Assembly (NCBI GenBank): GCA_019448385.1
Contig: JAGTXO010000003.1
Coordinates: forward strand, 1,116,001 to 1,180,000
Direction of reading: 5' to 3'
Source: Diacronema lutheri
Taxonomy: Eukaryota; Haptophyta; Pavlovophyceae; Pavlovales; Pavlovaceae
DNA length: 64,000 nt
A model generated the notes under the pieces. That model searched no databases and was not told the origin of the DNA. It saw only the letters and a list, made by a program, of their open reading frames with translations. Within the stretch, counting starts at the first letter, position 1, and every line of letters begins with the position of its first letter. A program made the translations under genes and the position numbers. Below are positions 48,242 through 57,503 of this stretch, piece by piece.

Positions 48242-51200
48242 TCAGACCATGAGCAGCGCGTTGGGATTGGCCTTCACGGGCGCCGCGCGCGGCGGCTGCT
48301 GGAGCGCGTGCGGCGGGCGGTGCACGCGCTGCGCGCTTTTGGACGCCGCGGCGGCGGTGCGCAGGTGCGCGAGGGCGTCGTCGCGCATCAGCTCGACAGC
48401 GGTCTCGAGCTGCTCGGCCACGTCGAGCGCACCTGACACGGGCGTGAGCCGGTACATGACAGACCGTCCGGGTTTGACGGTGCGTGCGTTGAGCCACGCG
48501 GCGCAGCCCGCCCAACCGCAGCAGCAGAGCAGCCACATGGCTGCGGTGGCCGGGCCGGCGGTGAAGAGCCCCGCGCAGCCGCGCCGCCACGTGAACGTGC
48601 GCGCGCTGCTCGCGCACTGCCGCAGCTCGGCGATCACCGCGCGGTCGGCATCGCGCGTGAGCTTGCCGCTGAGAGGGTCGGGCACGCGCGAGCGCGAGAA
48701 GGCGACGCGCCGCTGCCGCCGGTGCTCGAAGCCCGGCGCGAGCTGGAAGACCTTGTCGCCGAGCTCAACGAATGCGTACGCCATCATCAGCTCGACCTGG
48801 CACCACGCGCGGTCGTCGTAATCGGCGGTGGTGAAGATGCACACCTCGGAGCATGCGCTGACATACGCGGGGAGCGCGGCCATCTCCGCGCCCGGCGCGT
48901 CCTGGTCGACGCAGCAGAAGTCGATCCAGAAGAAGATGCGCAGGTCCGGCGCGGTCGTGACGCCCTTGACGAACGCGCGCCCGTCGCCTTGCAGCCGCCA
49001 CCACTTGAACCACTTGGCCCACTGGACGAGCGCGCGCGCCTTCACGCCCGACGCCGAGTCCGGGTGCGCGCGGCCGTGCGGGTCGGGCCAGAGCGGCCGG
49101 AGCCAGCGGTGCGAGAACATGACGAGCACCGCCTTGGATCGGTTCTCCGCGTCGGCGCCGCATGCCTCGACCGCCGCGAGCGCGTCCTCCGCGTGGCCGT
49201 CGCTCGAGCGCGGCAGCTGCGCGAGCCCCTCGAGCCGATCCGCCGAGATGATGCGCATGGGCGGCATCCCGTTGGCCTTGATCATGCACAGCCGCTCGAC
49301 GAGCCCGGCGTGCGTGCGCACGCTCGCTCCCTGCCACGCCGCCGATGAGAGGAGCGCCGTCGTCGACACGTTCGAACCCACCTCGTACCATTCGAACGCG
49401 GGGCCGTTGAGCAGGCGACCACCCTTGCCGCCGCCGCCGCCGCCGCCGCTGGCGCCCGCCGCGCCGAGGAGCGCGCGCTCGGGCATCGCGTGGCCGCCCG
49501 CCGCGCCGCGCGCGTCGAGCGGCAGCGCCACGGGCGCGAGCTCCTTGGCCGCGGCCGGCGCGAGGCTCGGCGCGCTCGGCTGCTCGAGCATTGGCGAGCC
49601 ACGCAGCACCGCAGCGCGCATCGGCACAATGACGCGCTCCGAAACGCTCGGCCGCCGACCGCCCGCGCCCGCCTCTCGCCCGCCGCCCTTGACGCGCCCC
49701 GCCGGACGCGGTGGGGCTGCGTCGGTCGTGCTCGTGACCGTGAAGGGGGGCGTGGCGGCGCGCGCCGCGCCGTCGGCGCCACTCCAGGGCGCAGGCACAA
49801 GTGCGGCCGGCGCCGCCGCCTTTGCGCGCGTCGCGCGCGCCGCGGCCAACGCGGGCGCGGCTGGCGCGGGCACGGGCGCGGGCGGCGCGGGTGCGGGCGG
49901 CGTGGGCGCGGGCGGCGCGGGCGCCGCCGTCGTGCGCGCGTCGGTTACGCACGCCGCCGGCACGAATGCGGCGGTGCGCGGCGGCGCGGCGCGCGGCGGT
50001 GCGGCGGGCGGCGGCGCGGCGGCCGAAGGCGCGGCCGCAACCGGTGTGGTCGCGATCGCCGACGCTGGGCCGGGCGTGCGTGCGGGAGGCGGGCTGGTGG
50101 AGCCGAAGAAGCGCTCGGACAGCCGCACGATCGAGTTGCGCAAAGCCGAGCTGCGGCGAGCCGCGCGGCCGCGATGCGCGCGCTGCGCGGCGGCCGCCGC
50201 GGCCGCCGTCTCGCCGTCAGAGAGCGGTGGCGGGCAGGGCGCGGCGCGCTCGAGCGCAGGCTTGTGCCACTGCAAGCAAGCGAGGACGCGCTCGGGCAAT
50301 TCGTCCTCGCTCGCGCCCTCGAGCACGAGCACGAGGTCGAGCACGATCTTCTTCGTCACGCCCTTCATCATCCGCCAGACCGGCGCGGCGACGGCCGAGA
50401 AGGCGACGTCGAGCACGACCTCGAGCGAGCGCTCGTGGCGGTGGAAGCGGAGAGGGACGCGCGCGCCGATGAGCACGGGCTTGTTCACCGGCATCGCGAG
50501 CCGGATCGCAAGCGGCGCCTTGACCGGGTTTGCGATCATCTTGAGCTTGCGCGAGCGGAGTGCGTCGTCGCCGTCGCGGAAGGCGTGCCACAATCGCTCG
50601 GCGGCGCCCGCCGCGCCCACCATGCGCGCTGCGGCTTCCTTCGCGACGAGCGGCTTAGCGAAGACCTGGACCAGCCCAATGTTCGGCGGGCCGGGCAGTT
50701 GGATGTTGAGGATGAAGAGCTCGATGTCCGGCCGGCTGTGCAGGTGCGCGAACGCGGACGTGCCCGGCCGCACCGCGAGGTCCTCCTCGCAGCCGCTCGA
50801 CGCGAACACGTCGACTGCGGCGGGCGCGCACAGCGAGCCGTCCGAGCTCGCCTTGGCCCTGTCGGTGAGGTAGGACGCCGATCGCACGCTGAAACCCGAG
50901 CCGTGCACCTCGTTCCACCCCGCGCGCTCGTCGGCGGCCTCGGCGACCGCATCGCGCGCCTCGCCGAGCGCGCGCAGCCGCGGGTAGGCGCCCGCGCTCG
51001 GCGGCGGCGGCAGCGGCGGCGCGGCGATGGGCGCGGACGCGTCGGGCAGCCATTCGAAGAAGGCGACGAACGCGGTCAAGTCAGCCACGCGCGGCTCGTG
51101 CCGCAGCCACGCCTCGCCCGCTTCCGCGACGAGCGCGCGCGCCGCCTCGGCCGGGCCGGCGGCGCGTGCGACGGCAAGCATCGCCCGCTCGTGCGAGAGG

Positions 51201-52120
51201 AACGCGAAGAGGCCGGCGGAGCCGATGAGCAGCGCGCCATCGCCGGGTCGAAGTGTGAGCGCGTGCGAGTCGGGCTCGGCGCACACGCCCACCGTCTCGC
51301 CGAGCGCGTCGCCGAGCGAGCGCGAGAAGGCGCACCCGGGTGCATCCGCGCCGCGCGCCCACACGCGCGGCGGATCGACCTCGGATGGCCGAGCGCTCTG
51401 CCGCGCGGCGGCCTCCTCCCACGCGCCGTCGCCCAACGGTACGAGCCCGTCTTTCTGGTCGCATGATGCCACCTCCGCGCCCGCCGCGCGCAGGCGCGCG
51501 CGCTCGTCCGCGCGCCACGGCGTGTGGCTGGACGAAAGAACGACTGCGTCCAGCGCCGGCGGCGCGCCGGCGGCGCCGCCGTCAGCGCAGCCGTCGGCGG
51601 GCGCGCGGCCGAGCAGCACACGCACGTCGCCGATGTTCGAGACGGTCAGCTCGCGCCCGCGCAGCAGTACGCACGCCGCCTCGGCGCCCGACAGCGACGA
51701 GTCGAGCTCGTCGCTCGCATGTAGCTCGGCGTTGAGCGCGCCAAGCGCCGCCGCCAGCGAGCCGGCCGCGTCGGCGGGCGAGCCGGCAGCCGCGTGCGCG
51801 AGCGCGGGCAATAGTCTCCGCTTGGCAAACGCTGCGCACTGCGCACCGCACTCGCCGTGCCCGTCGAACACGCCGACAAGCAGCGCCTCATCATCGCCGC
51901 CCGCGCCCTCCGCAACCACGAGCGAGTCCTGGCAGCCGCGCGTCGGGTCCTCCGGCCGGAAGCCGCCCTGCGAGACGCACGCGTAGCGCACTTCGAGGCG
52001 GCAGCTTGGTATTGCAAAAAGCCGCTGCGGCTGCGCGAGCGGCGCGCTTGCTTGGCTGCCCAGGTAGAGATGGGCCGCTCCCCTCAGGTTTGCCTCGTGC
52101 ACGTCCAGCTCGCCGGCCAT
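48242..52120 (-). CDS. PP2C phosphatase / EDR2 C-terminal domain / TIR-like fusion
   Basis: 1,292 residues, one open frame. Residues about 45-365 form a PP2C-type phosphatase (CQDSLVV, GVFDGHGECG, NIGDVRVLLG, FSRSLGD). Residues about 405-635 match the EDR2 C-terminal (DUF1336) domain: GSGFSVRSASYLTDRAKASS, DIELFILNIQLPGPPN, then HAFRDGDDALRSRKLKMI and later blocks. After a long Pro/Ala linker, about 940-1145 holds a TIR-like region: VLVMFSHRWLRP, FFWIDFCCVDQD, LPAYVSACSEVCIFTT, RAWCQVELMMAY. A hydrophobic segment (about 1200-1225) could be a membrane anchor. EDR2 proteins act in plant defence and lipid sensing; TIR-like domains signal or cleave NAD. The fusion suggests a stress or defence signalling protein. 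PP2C and DUF1336 are confident; TIR-like is tentative. Confidence 0.82.
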   Translation of the reverse strand: MAGELDVHEANLRGAAHLYLGSQASAPLAQPQRLFAIPSCRLEVRYACVSQGGFRPEDPTRGCQDSLVVAEGAGGDDEALLVGVFDGHGECGAQCAAFAKRRLLPALAHAAAGSPADAAGSLAAALGALNAELHASDELDSSLSGAEAACVLLRGRELTVSNIGDVRVLLGRAPADGCADGGAAGAPPALDAVVLSSSHTPWRADERARLRAAGAEVASCDQKDGLVPLGDGAWEEAAARQSARPSEVDPPRVWARGADAPGCAFSRSLGDALGETVGVCAEPDSHALTLRPGDGALLIGSAGLFAFLSHERAMLAVARAAGPAEAARALVAEAGEAWLRHEPRVADLTAFVAFFEWLPDASAPIAAPPLPPPPSAGAYPRLRALGEARDAVAEAADERAGWNEVHGSGFSVRSASYLTDRAKASSDGSLCAPAAVDVFASSGCEEDLAVRPGTSAFAHLHSRPDIELFILNIQLPGPPNIGLVQVFAKPLVAKEAAARMVGAAGAAERLWHAFRDGDDALRSRKLKMIANPVKAPLAIRLAMPVNKPVLIGARVPLRFHRHERSLEVVLDVAFSAVAAPVWRMMKGVTKKIVLDLVLVLEGASEDELPERVLACLQWHKPALERAAPCPPPLSDGETAAAAAAAQRAHRGRAARRSSALRNSIVRLSERFFGSTSPPPARTPGPASAIATTPVAAAPSAAAPPPAAPPRAAPPRTAAFVPAACVTDARTTAAPAPPAPTPPAPAPPAPVPAPAAPALAAARATRAKAAAPAALVPAPWSGADGAARAATPPFTVTSTTDAAPPRPAGRVKGGGREAGAGGRRPSVSERVIVPMRAAVLRGSPMLEQPSAPSLAPAAAKELAPVALPLDARGAAGGHAMPERALLGAAGASGGGGGGGKGGRLLNGPAFEWYEVGSNVSTTALLSSAAWQGASVRTHAGLVERLCMIKANGMPPMRIISADRLEGLAQLPRSSDGHAEDALAAVEACGADAENRSKAVLVMFSHRWLRPLWPDPHGRAHPDSASGVKARALVQWAKWFKWWRLQGDGRAFVKGVTTAPDLRIFFWIDFCCVDQDAPGAEMAALPAYVSACSEVCIFTTADYDDRAWCQVELMMAYAFVELGDKVFQLAPGFEHRRQRRVAFSRSRVPDPLSGKLTRDADRAVIAELRQCASSARTFTWRRGCAGLFTAGPATAAMWLLCCCGWAGCAAWLNARTVKPGRSVMYRLTPVSGALDVAEQLETAVELMRDDALAHLRTAAAASKSAQRVHRPPHALQQPPRAAPVKANPNALLMV

Positions 52121-52379
52121 CCTGCTGGCGCCTCTTCACCTGCTGGCAACAAACTTGGGAACTTGCCTGCAAATTTCGGGCCGGTTGAGCTTCGCGCCTC
52201 TTTTACGAACGACGCTTCCTCGGGCGGGTCAGCAGAGGGAGGGGGACGTGCACGGGGCCGAGGCGCGATGACCGATTTTTTGTGTGGTTTTTTTGGGGGT
52301 CTAACGTAGCGGGCCATACTCCCAGAACGACCGGAATCTCAGCGAGCGCAACCAACCGGCAACACCTCGACAGTGAAAC

Positions 52380-52616
52380 GACGCTCGCGAGCGCGATTTT
52401 CGCGTCACGCCGCGCCTCGTGGACGCCTACACGACGGCGCTCGCGTACGCCGACGATTTTTGATCCAGCTAGCTCTTTGCGCGCGCGTGGCTGCTGGTCA
52501 AGCCCTTTCGCTGTGCGCTGCGCAAATGTCATTTGATGCTGCCGGGCACGGGGGGGGGGGGGGGGGGGGGGGGGGGCGTCGTCCACATCGGCGCCGATTT
52601 GTACAACATCATGCGC
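52380..52616 (+). pseudogene. Possible decayed reverse-transcriptase fragment
   Basis: One frame reads LVDAYTTALAYADDF, where YADD resembles the catalytic box of reverse transcriptases, and further on KPFRCALRKCHLML, similar to the K-rich segment that follows it in LINE-type enzymes. The fragment is short, broken and interrupted by a poly-G tract. Family (LINE or LTR kin) cannot be told. It may be a coincidence in GC-rich sequence. Confidence 0.25.
52550..52576 (+). repeat. Poly-G tract (27 G)
   Basis: An uninterrupted G run in the gap between two minus-strand genes. Confidence 0.95.
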
Positions 52617-52712
52617 GCTTCAGGGGATAGATCCGCACGCGCAAGGCCTCGTATGGCGAGGGCGTGCCCGAAGACCTAGTGGGGGGGAGAGTCCGTCCCA
52701 AAGCTCGCGCCG

Positions 52713-53213
52713 TCACTCGGCCTTGGCAGGAACCTTGCCTTCCGGCTTGGCTGCCGCCTTTGGGTTGGCCTCCGCGCCGCCATTCGCAGTGAGCATCTGG
52801 AAGAACGTGCCCGCGTGCTTGGTGACAAACTCCATGCCGTGCGTCTTGAGCTCGACGAACTTGGCCGCGAGGAAATCGCCCGCCTTTTCCAACGCGTGGT
52901 CGATAGCCTTCTCATGCTGCACGAGCTGCTTCTCTAGCCAAGTCTGGTAAACGTAGGTCGAGCCAGCGTAGAAGACAAGCCAGCCGACGAAGAGCAGCTT
53001 GCTGATGCACACGAGCCACGAGCTCGAGACGAGGTTGTCCACGACCGCCCATTCGAGGACAGAGTAGAGCGAGTAGACGATCCAGTACTCGAGCCACTTG
53101 CGCGTGTCCTTGCCAGACTTGATTGCCTTGAAACACATGAATGCCGGGTACATGATCGCGACCGCCGTCGAGGCGAGCGCATAGCAGAGCGCCGGGACGA
53201 GCGAGAAGAGCAT
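52713..53213 (-). CDS. REEP/Yop1/HVA22 (TB2/DP1) ER-shaping protein
   Basis: 166 residues, single exon; the ATG at 53213 is used because the codon at 53225 is GTG. The family core is clear: MYPAFMCFKAIKSGKDTRKW, then LEYWIVYSLYSVLEW, two hydrophobic hairpins and WLVFYAGSTYVYQTWLEK. The C-terminus is a helix and a Lys/Ala/Pro tail. These proteins insert hairpins in the endoplasmic reticulum and curve its membrane into tubules. Length matches the short REEP5/Yop1 type. Confidence 0.93.
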   Translation of the reverse strand: MLFSLVPALCYALASTAVAIMYPAFMCFKAIKSGKDTRKWLEYWIVYSLYSVLEWAVVDNLVSSSWLVCISKLLFVGWLVFYAGSTYVYQTWLEKQLVQHEKAIDHALEKAGDFLAAKFVELKTHGMEFVTKHAGTFFQMLTANGGAEANPKAAAKPEGKVPAKAE

Positions 53214-53504
53214 CGCGGGTCTCACTCACGCTCTGTGCGCGCGCGCGCGCCGGCCGCGCGTGGGGCGGGCGGTGGCGGGGCGGCGAGAAAGTGCGGGCGC
53301 GGCAGACCTCAGTGTGCGAAAGGTCGAGACGCGCGCGGACGCTACAGGCGCCGTGCTGCGCCCCGCGCTTCGAGCCAATTCGCCCGTCCGCGGCACGGAC
53401 ATCTGTGAGCTCCGCCGCGGCGCACCTTTTGTCGGCCCTTTTGGTGCCCACTTTTTTCGACTTTTTGGGCAAAAAGTTGAAGGCCGTTTCTGTTTCGCAA
53501 CGCG

Positions 53505-54617
53505 ATGGCGATGGCCGCCGACTTCAACCCGAACGGGCTCCTCATGGAGCCCGAGACGAAGAAGGAGACGTGGCGAGACCGGCCGCGCATCGATGCACCG
53601 CTGGTGCCCTCGACGCCGCAGATTGGCGGCATCACGCGCAAGCATTCGAACACGATGCTCATCAAGCCCGAACTCGGCAAGGTGAAGCAGACGACGTACA
53701 AGCTGCCCGGCGCCCACCACACGTACGGCAAGGCGCTCTACCGCGAGGACGAGGGGACAGGCGAGATGATCATGAGCTGGATGGAGCACGAGCCGAACCC
53801 GCACGCCAAGCCGGGCCGCGACTTCAAGGCGCTCAACAAGGGCGCCGTCGTCGCGGGCGCGACGACGGCAAAGCAACAGCTCGAATTTCGCAAGTCGCAC
53901 GACGCGCGGCTTAAGCTGGGCACGCACGAGGAGCGCAAGTTTACGTTGGCGGATGGCTTTGTCCACGGCAAGGCCACGAGGTGCGCGCCTCGCGTGCCCA
54001 AAAGTGCACTGCTCACGGCCGCGCTTGCGCCGCCCGCGCGCCGAGCGCGTGCCTCACGTCGCCTACCGCGCGCCGCCGCGCGCGGCCGCCTCGCGTCGCC
54101 GCGCAGGCCGTCCACGCCGATGAATGACCTGATCTCGAGCGCGTACCGCTGGAGCTGGGTAGCCGAGCACTTGGAGGCAGAGCGCAGCATGACGGCGCCG
54201 ACGCGTAAGTCGATCAACCCGGCGGCCACCAAGGCCTCCAGGGGCCACGCGTCCACCGCGCGGCTCCATGGCGCGACTGCTGCAGCCGCGCAGGCTTCGC
54301 CGAAGGTGGTGCGCGCGCTCAGCATCGCGCCGCGTCGAGCTCGACGGCAGCACAGCCCTACCTTCGGCAGTCGCGCCCTCCACCGCGCGGTGACCGCGCC
54401 TCACCCCTGCGCTCCGGCTCCCCTCGCCGCTGCGCAGCCGTTTGTGATGCGGCGCTTCAAGAACGTGCCCGCGAAAGTTACAAGCTACATGCCGCCGAAA
54501 GCCTCGCCCATAAAGCCCGCGGCAGACGGCCTGAAGGAGCGGAGCGCGGCGGCGGCAACCAGTGAAGTGCCATCGCCGCCCGAGGCGGACAGGCAGGCGC
54601 CTGATCCGACGGAGTAG
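53505..54617 (+). CDS. CFAP77: CFAP77, axonemal microtubule inner protein
   Basis: Exons 53505-53980 and 54107-54617, 328 residues. The 126-bp intron (GTGCGC...CAG) has no stop and keeps frame, so the ORF reads through, but splicing restores the CFAP77 motif RPSTPMNDLISSAY (human RPSTPFFDLLQHRY). Other matches: NTMLIKPELGKVKQTTYKLP, TYGKALYREDEGTGEMIMSW, FKALNKGAVVAGATTA. CFAP77 lies inside the B-tubule of ciliary doublets and stabilises it. The C-terminal third is a basic, less conserved extension. Its upstream gap of 291 bp to the divergent REEP gene has T/A-rich stretches just before the ATG. Confidence 0.9.
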   Translation: MAMAADFNPNGLLMEPETKKETWRDRPRIDAPLVPSTPQIGGITRKHSNTMLIKPELGKVKQTTYKLPGAHHTYGKALYREDEGTGEMIMSWMEHEPNPHAKPGRDFKALNKGAVVAGATTAKQQLEFRKSHDARLKLGTHEERKFTLADGFVHGKATRCAPRVPKSALLTAALAPPARRARASRRLPRAAARGRLASPRRPSTPMNDLISSAYRWSWVAEHLEAERSMTAPTRKSINPAATKASRGHASTARLHGATAAAAQASPKVVRALSIAPRRARRQHSPTFGSRALHRAVTAPHPCAPAPLAAAQPFVMRRFKNVPAKVTSYMPPKASPIKPAADGLKERSAAAATSEVPSPPEADRQAPDPTE

Positions 54618-54665
54618 ACCGGCGCGCTAAGGCGTCTACGCGACTACGCCCGGGGGTTCCACTCG

Positions 54666-57272
54666 TCACGAAGTTGAGCCGGGCGCAGCGGCGACAGGCG
54701 GATGCGCGCAGTAGGGGTCCAAAAGCATGTCCGCATGGCCGTCGCCACCGAGCGAGCCGATGGCGGCAGAATGCGGCGGCGCGAGCGGTAGGCGTCGAGC
54801 CGCGAACGGCGGCACACCCGGCTCCGTGACGAGCGGCAGCTTTGCGTGCGCCAGCGTTGGAGGCCCGGCGGCGAACGGGAGGCGGTGCGCGGCTGACGGC
54901 CCGCCGGCTGCTCGTCTCCGCTTGGCACAGATCGTCGGCTCCGCGGCGGGCAGGGCTGAGCGCACGTTGGCACCGGGCGGCTTTGGAGGCGCCATGAGCC
55001 CTGCCCCTGCGGCTCGTGGCGGCTGGTGCGGCAGCGTGCCGAGCGTCTGCGAGCCCGGCATCGCCAGGGCGGCAGTGGGCGCCTTGGAACGCGGCTGGCG
55101 CGGCGCGCGACTCCTCCGGCTCGGCTGGTGCGCGCTGCTCGTGCGCTGCCCGCCATCGTCACTCCTGCGCACGATGGGGGCACATGGCGAAGAGGGCGTG
55201 CGAGGCACAGCCAGGCGCGGACAGTCAGCATGAGTCGCGTGCGCGCGCGCGCCGAGCTGGGCGGCACGTGCTGCGGGCAGCAGGGCGACAGGGCGCGGCT
55301 CGGCGCGCGCCTCGCGCCGCACCACGACTCCTCAATGTCGTCGACGGCGAGCGCGCGCGCTGGGTCGGTGCTCCCGCGCGGCTGCGACGGCTCGAGCTGC
55401 GCGAGCTCCGCGGGTGAGAGCTCGTCGCCACGCATCCACGGGTGGCGCAGCGCGGCGCTTACGGTGATCCGCCGCTGCGGGTCGACCGTCATCATCTGCG
55501 CGAGCAGATGCTTCGCCGATGCGGAGATGGCATGCCACCGGTCGTGCGGCAACGCGTACTGCCCCCTGCGCACCTGCGCGAGCACGTCGTCGCCCTCGAA
55601 GGGGGACTGGCCCGAGAGCAGGATGTAGAGGATCACGCCCGCGGACCACACGTCGCATGCGGTGCCGTAGCCGCGTGGCGTATCGCGCGCCTCGAGCACC
55701 TCGGGCTGGGCGGCGCGCGATGGCGGGGCGTCGCGCGGTGCGCCGGTGGGTCGTGCGTTTCAGGGCCAGGCGGGCGAGCGCGCGTGCGCGCGGAGGCCGC
55801 ACGGCGCGTCGCGCGGGAGGGGATGCCAGCCACGTGCGCCTTGCACCCACGCCGCGCGCCCCCCAGGACCTCTGCCAGCCGCACACGCGCGCGCAGCCGC
55901 CTCACCGCAAAGTACTGCGGCGTGCCGCAGAAAGTCTTTGCCGCGCTCCCGCCGTGGATCATCTTGGCGAGGCCAAAGTCGGCGAGCTTGAGCAGCGGCA
56001 CGCCGCAGTCCACTGAGCGCGGCTGCGACGGTCCAGGCGCCGTGTTTGCCTCGTATGCGAGCAGAATGTTCTCGGGCTTGAGGTCGCGATGGACGATGCC
56101 CTGCGCGTGCAGGTAGCCGAGGGCGGAGAGCAGCTGCGCGGTCAGCTCGCGCGCCTGGTGCTCAGGGAAGGCGCCGTGCTTGCTCAAGTCGTCGTACAGC
56201 TCGCCGCCCTCCACCAGCTCCATCACCAGGTAGAGCGAATCGTGCGTCTGCGCGCGCATGGCGTGGCGACGCGCCGCGCACGGCTCGTGAGCGCGGTGAC
56301 CGCGCGGCGCGGCTGCGGGCGGGTGCGCGGCGCGCGCACCTCGATGACGTCGTACAGCTTGATCACATTGTCGTGCTTGATCCGCTTGAGAATCTTCGCC
56401 TCGCGCAGCACCTTCTCCTTCTCCTCGGCGGACGGCGTCGTACGCTGGCCGAGGAGCTTGCGCTTGGTGATCACCTTGATCGCGAAGTGCTCGCCGCTCT
56501 GGCGGTGCACACCGCGGCGGACGACGGCGAACGAGCCCTGCCCGAGCACCTCGTGCAGCTCGTACGTTTTGAGCAGGTCGTCCATCGCGCCCGACGGCAT
56601 CGAAGGCACGAGCTGCGCGGCGGCAGCACGCGGCTGCGCGGGCTGCGCGCGCACGGCCGGCGGCCGCAGCTCGGGCAGGTGCGCGCCGTCGAGTGCGACG
56701 GGCAGCGGCGCGCGCTGGGCAAGTAGCGCATCCACATCCACGCCCGGCGGCACGAGCGGCGCGAAATGCGCCGGCGGCGCGCGCATGTCCGCCGCGGCGG
56801 CGGGCGCGGCGCAGCCTGCGCTGCACGCGCGCGCGCCGCCACCGCCGCCGTCGTTGCGCAAAAAGATGTAGAAAGAGCTCCGGCGCAGGTCAGCGGGCGC
56901 CGAGCGCGGCTGCAACAGCGCCACCTCATCGCCCGACTGGATCACCGTCGGTGACTCTTTCGCGAGCTTGCCCGCGTTGACGAACGTGCCGTTCTGCGAG
57001 AGGTCTGTCAGCAGCGCCTCGCCCTCGCGCAGCCGGATCTCGCAATGACGCGCGGATATGCGCGGGTGGCTGAAGGTGACATGGCAGCCCTTCTCGCGAA
57101 TCCGCCCGACCACCACCACCTCACTCACCAGCTCGTACTGCGCGCTCGGGTCCGCGAGCGGCACGAGCCGCGCCCACGCGCGCGGCCGCGGCGAAGCGAG
57201 CGTCTCGTCGGCGAGGTCCTCGAGCTGCGTCTCGGGCTGCTGCGTGGACAAGTCGGCCGGCTGCGCGGTCAT
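54666..57272 (-). CDS. FHA-domain Ser/Thr kinase, CHK2/Rad53-like
   Basis: Four exons: 57272-56340, 56247-55906, 55705-55323, 55164-54666 (718 residues). Introns of 92, 200 and 158 bp have donors GTGCGC, GTGAGG and GTGCGG and CAG acceptors. The N-terminal FHA domain (about 50-135) keeps VVVGRIREKGCHVTFSHPRI, SARHCEI and SQNGTFVN. The kinase (about 230-500) has VLGQGSFAVV, AIKVITK, HRDLKPENILL, DFGLAK and CGTPQYFAPEVL, followed by DVWSAGVILYILLSG. FHA plus CaMK-type kinase is the layout of CHK2/Rad53 DNA-damage checkpoint kinases. An N-terminal QPETQ-type TQ site may be an ATM/ATR target. The C-terminal 200 residues are disordered and basic. Confidence 0.88.
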
Positions 57273-57503
57273 CGCGCCGGCCGCGCCGGCCGCGCCGCGC
57301 AAGCCCGCCCGCGACACACGCGCCTGTCAGCTCCGCTCCGCACGCCAAGCAGGCGCCCTGGCCTCCTCGGGCGTACCCCCGACGTGCAAAAAACGCGCAC
57401 ACTTTTCGAATTTCTAATGCTGACCCCGCCGTCTCCCGCCCTTCGGCGTGGGTGGCAATGGCCACCGGCCCGCGCTAGTGTTCGCGTTGGGCCACCGGGC
57501 GTG

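Larger units (their letters stand above)
52121..52712. other. Gap between PP2C-fusion and REEP genes
   Basis: About 590 bp without a supported host gene. It contains a T-rich stretch with several T/G runs (52270-52300), a possible remnant of a reverse-transcriptase-like reading frame (about 52380-52616) and a 27-base poly-G tract. The promoter of the minus-strand PP2C-fusion gene must lie in its left part. Confidence 0.6.
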
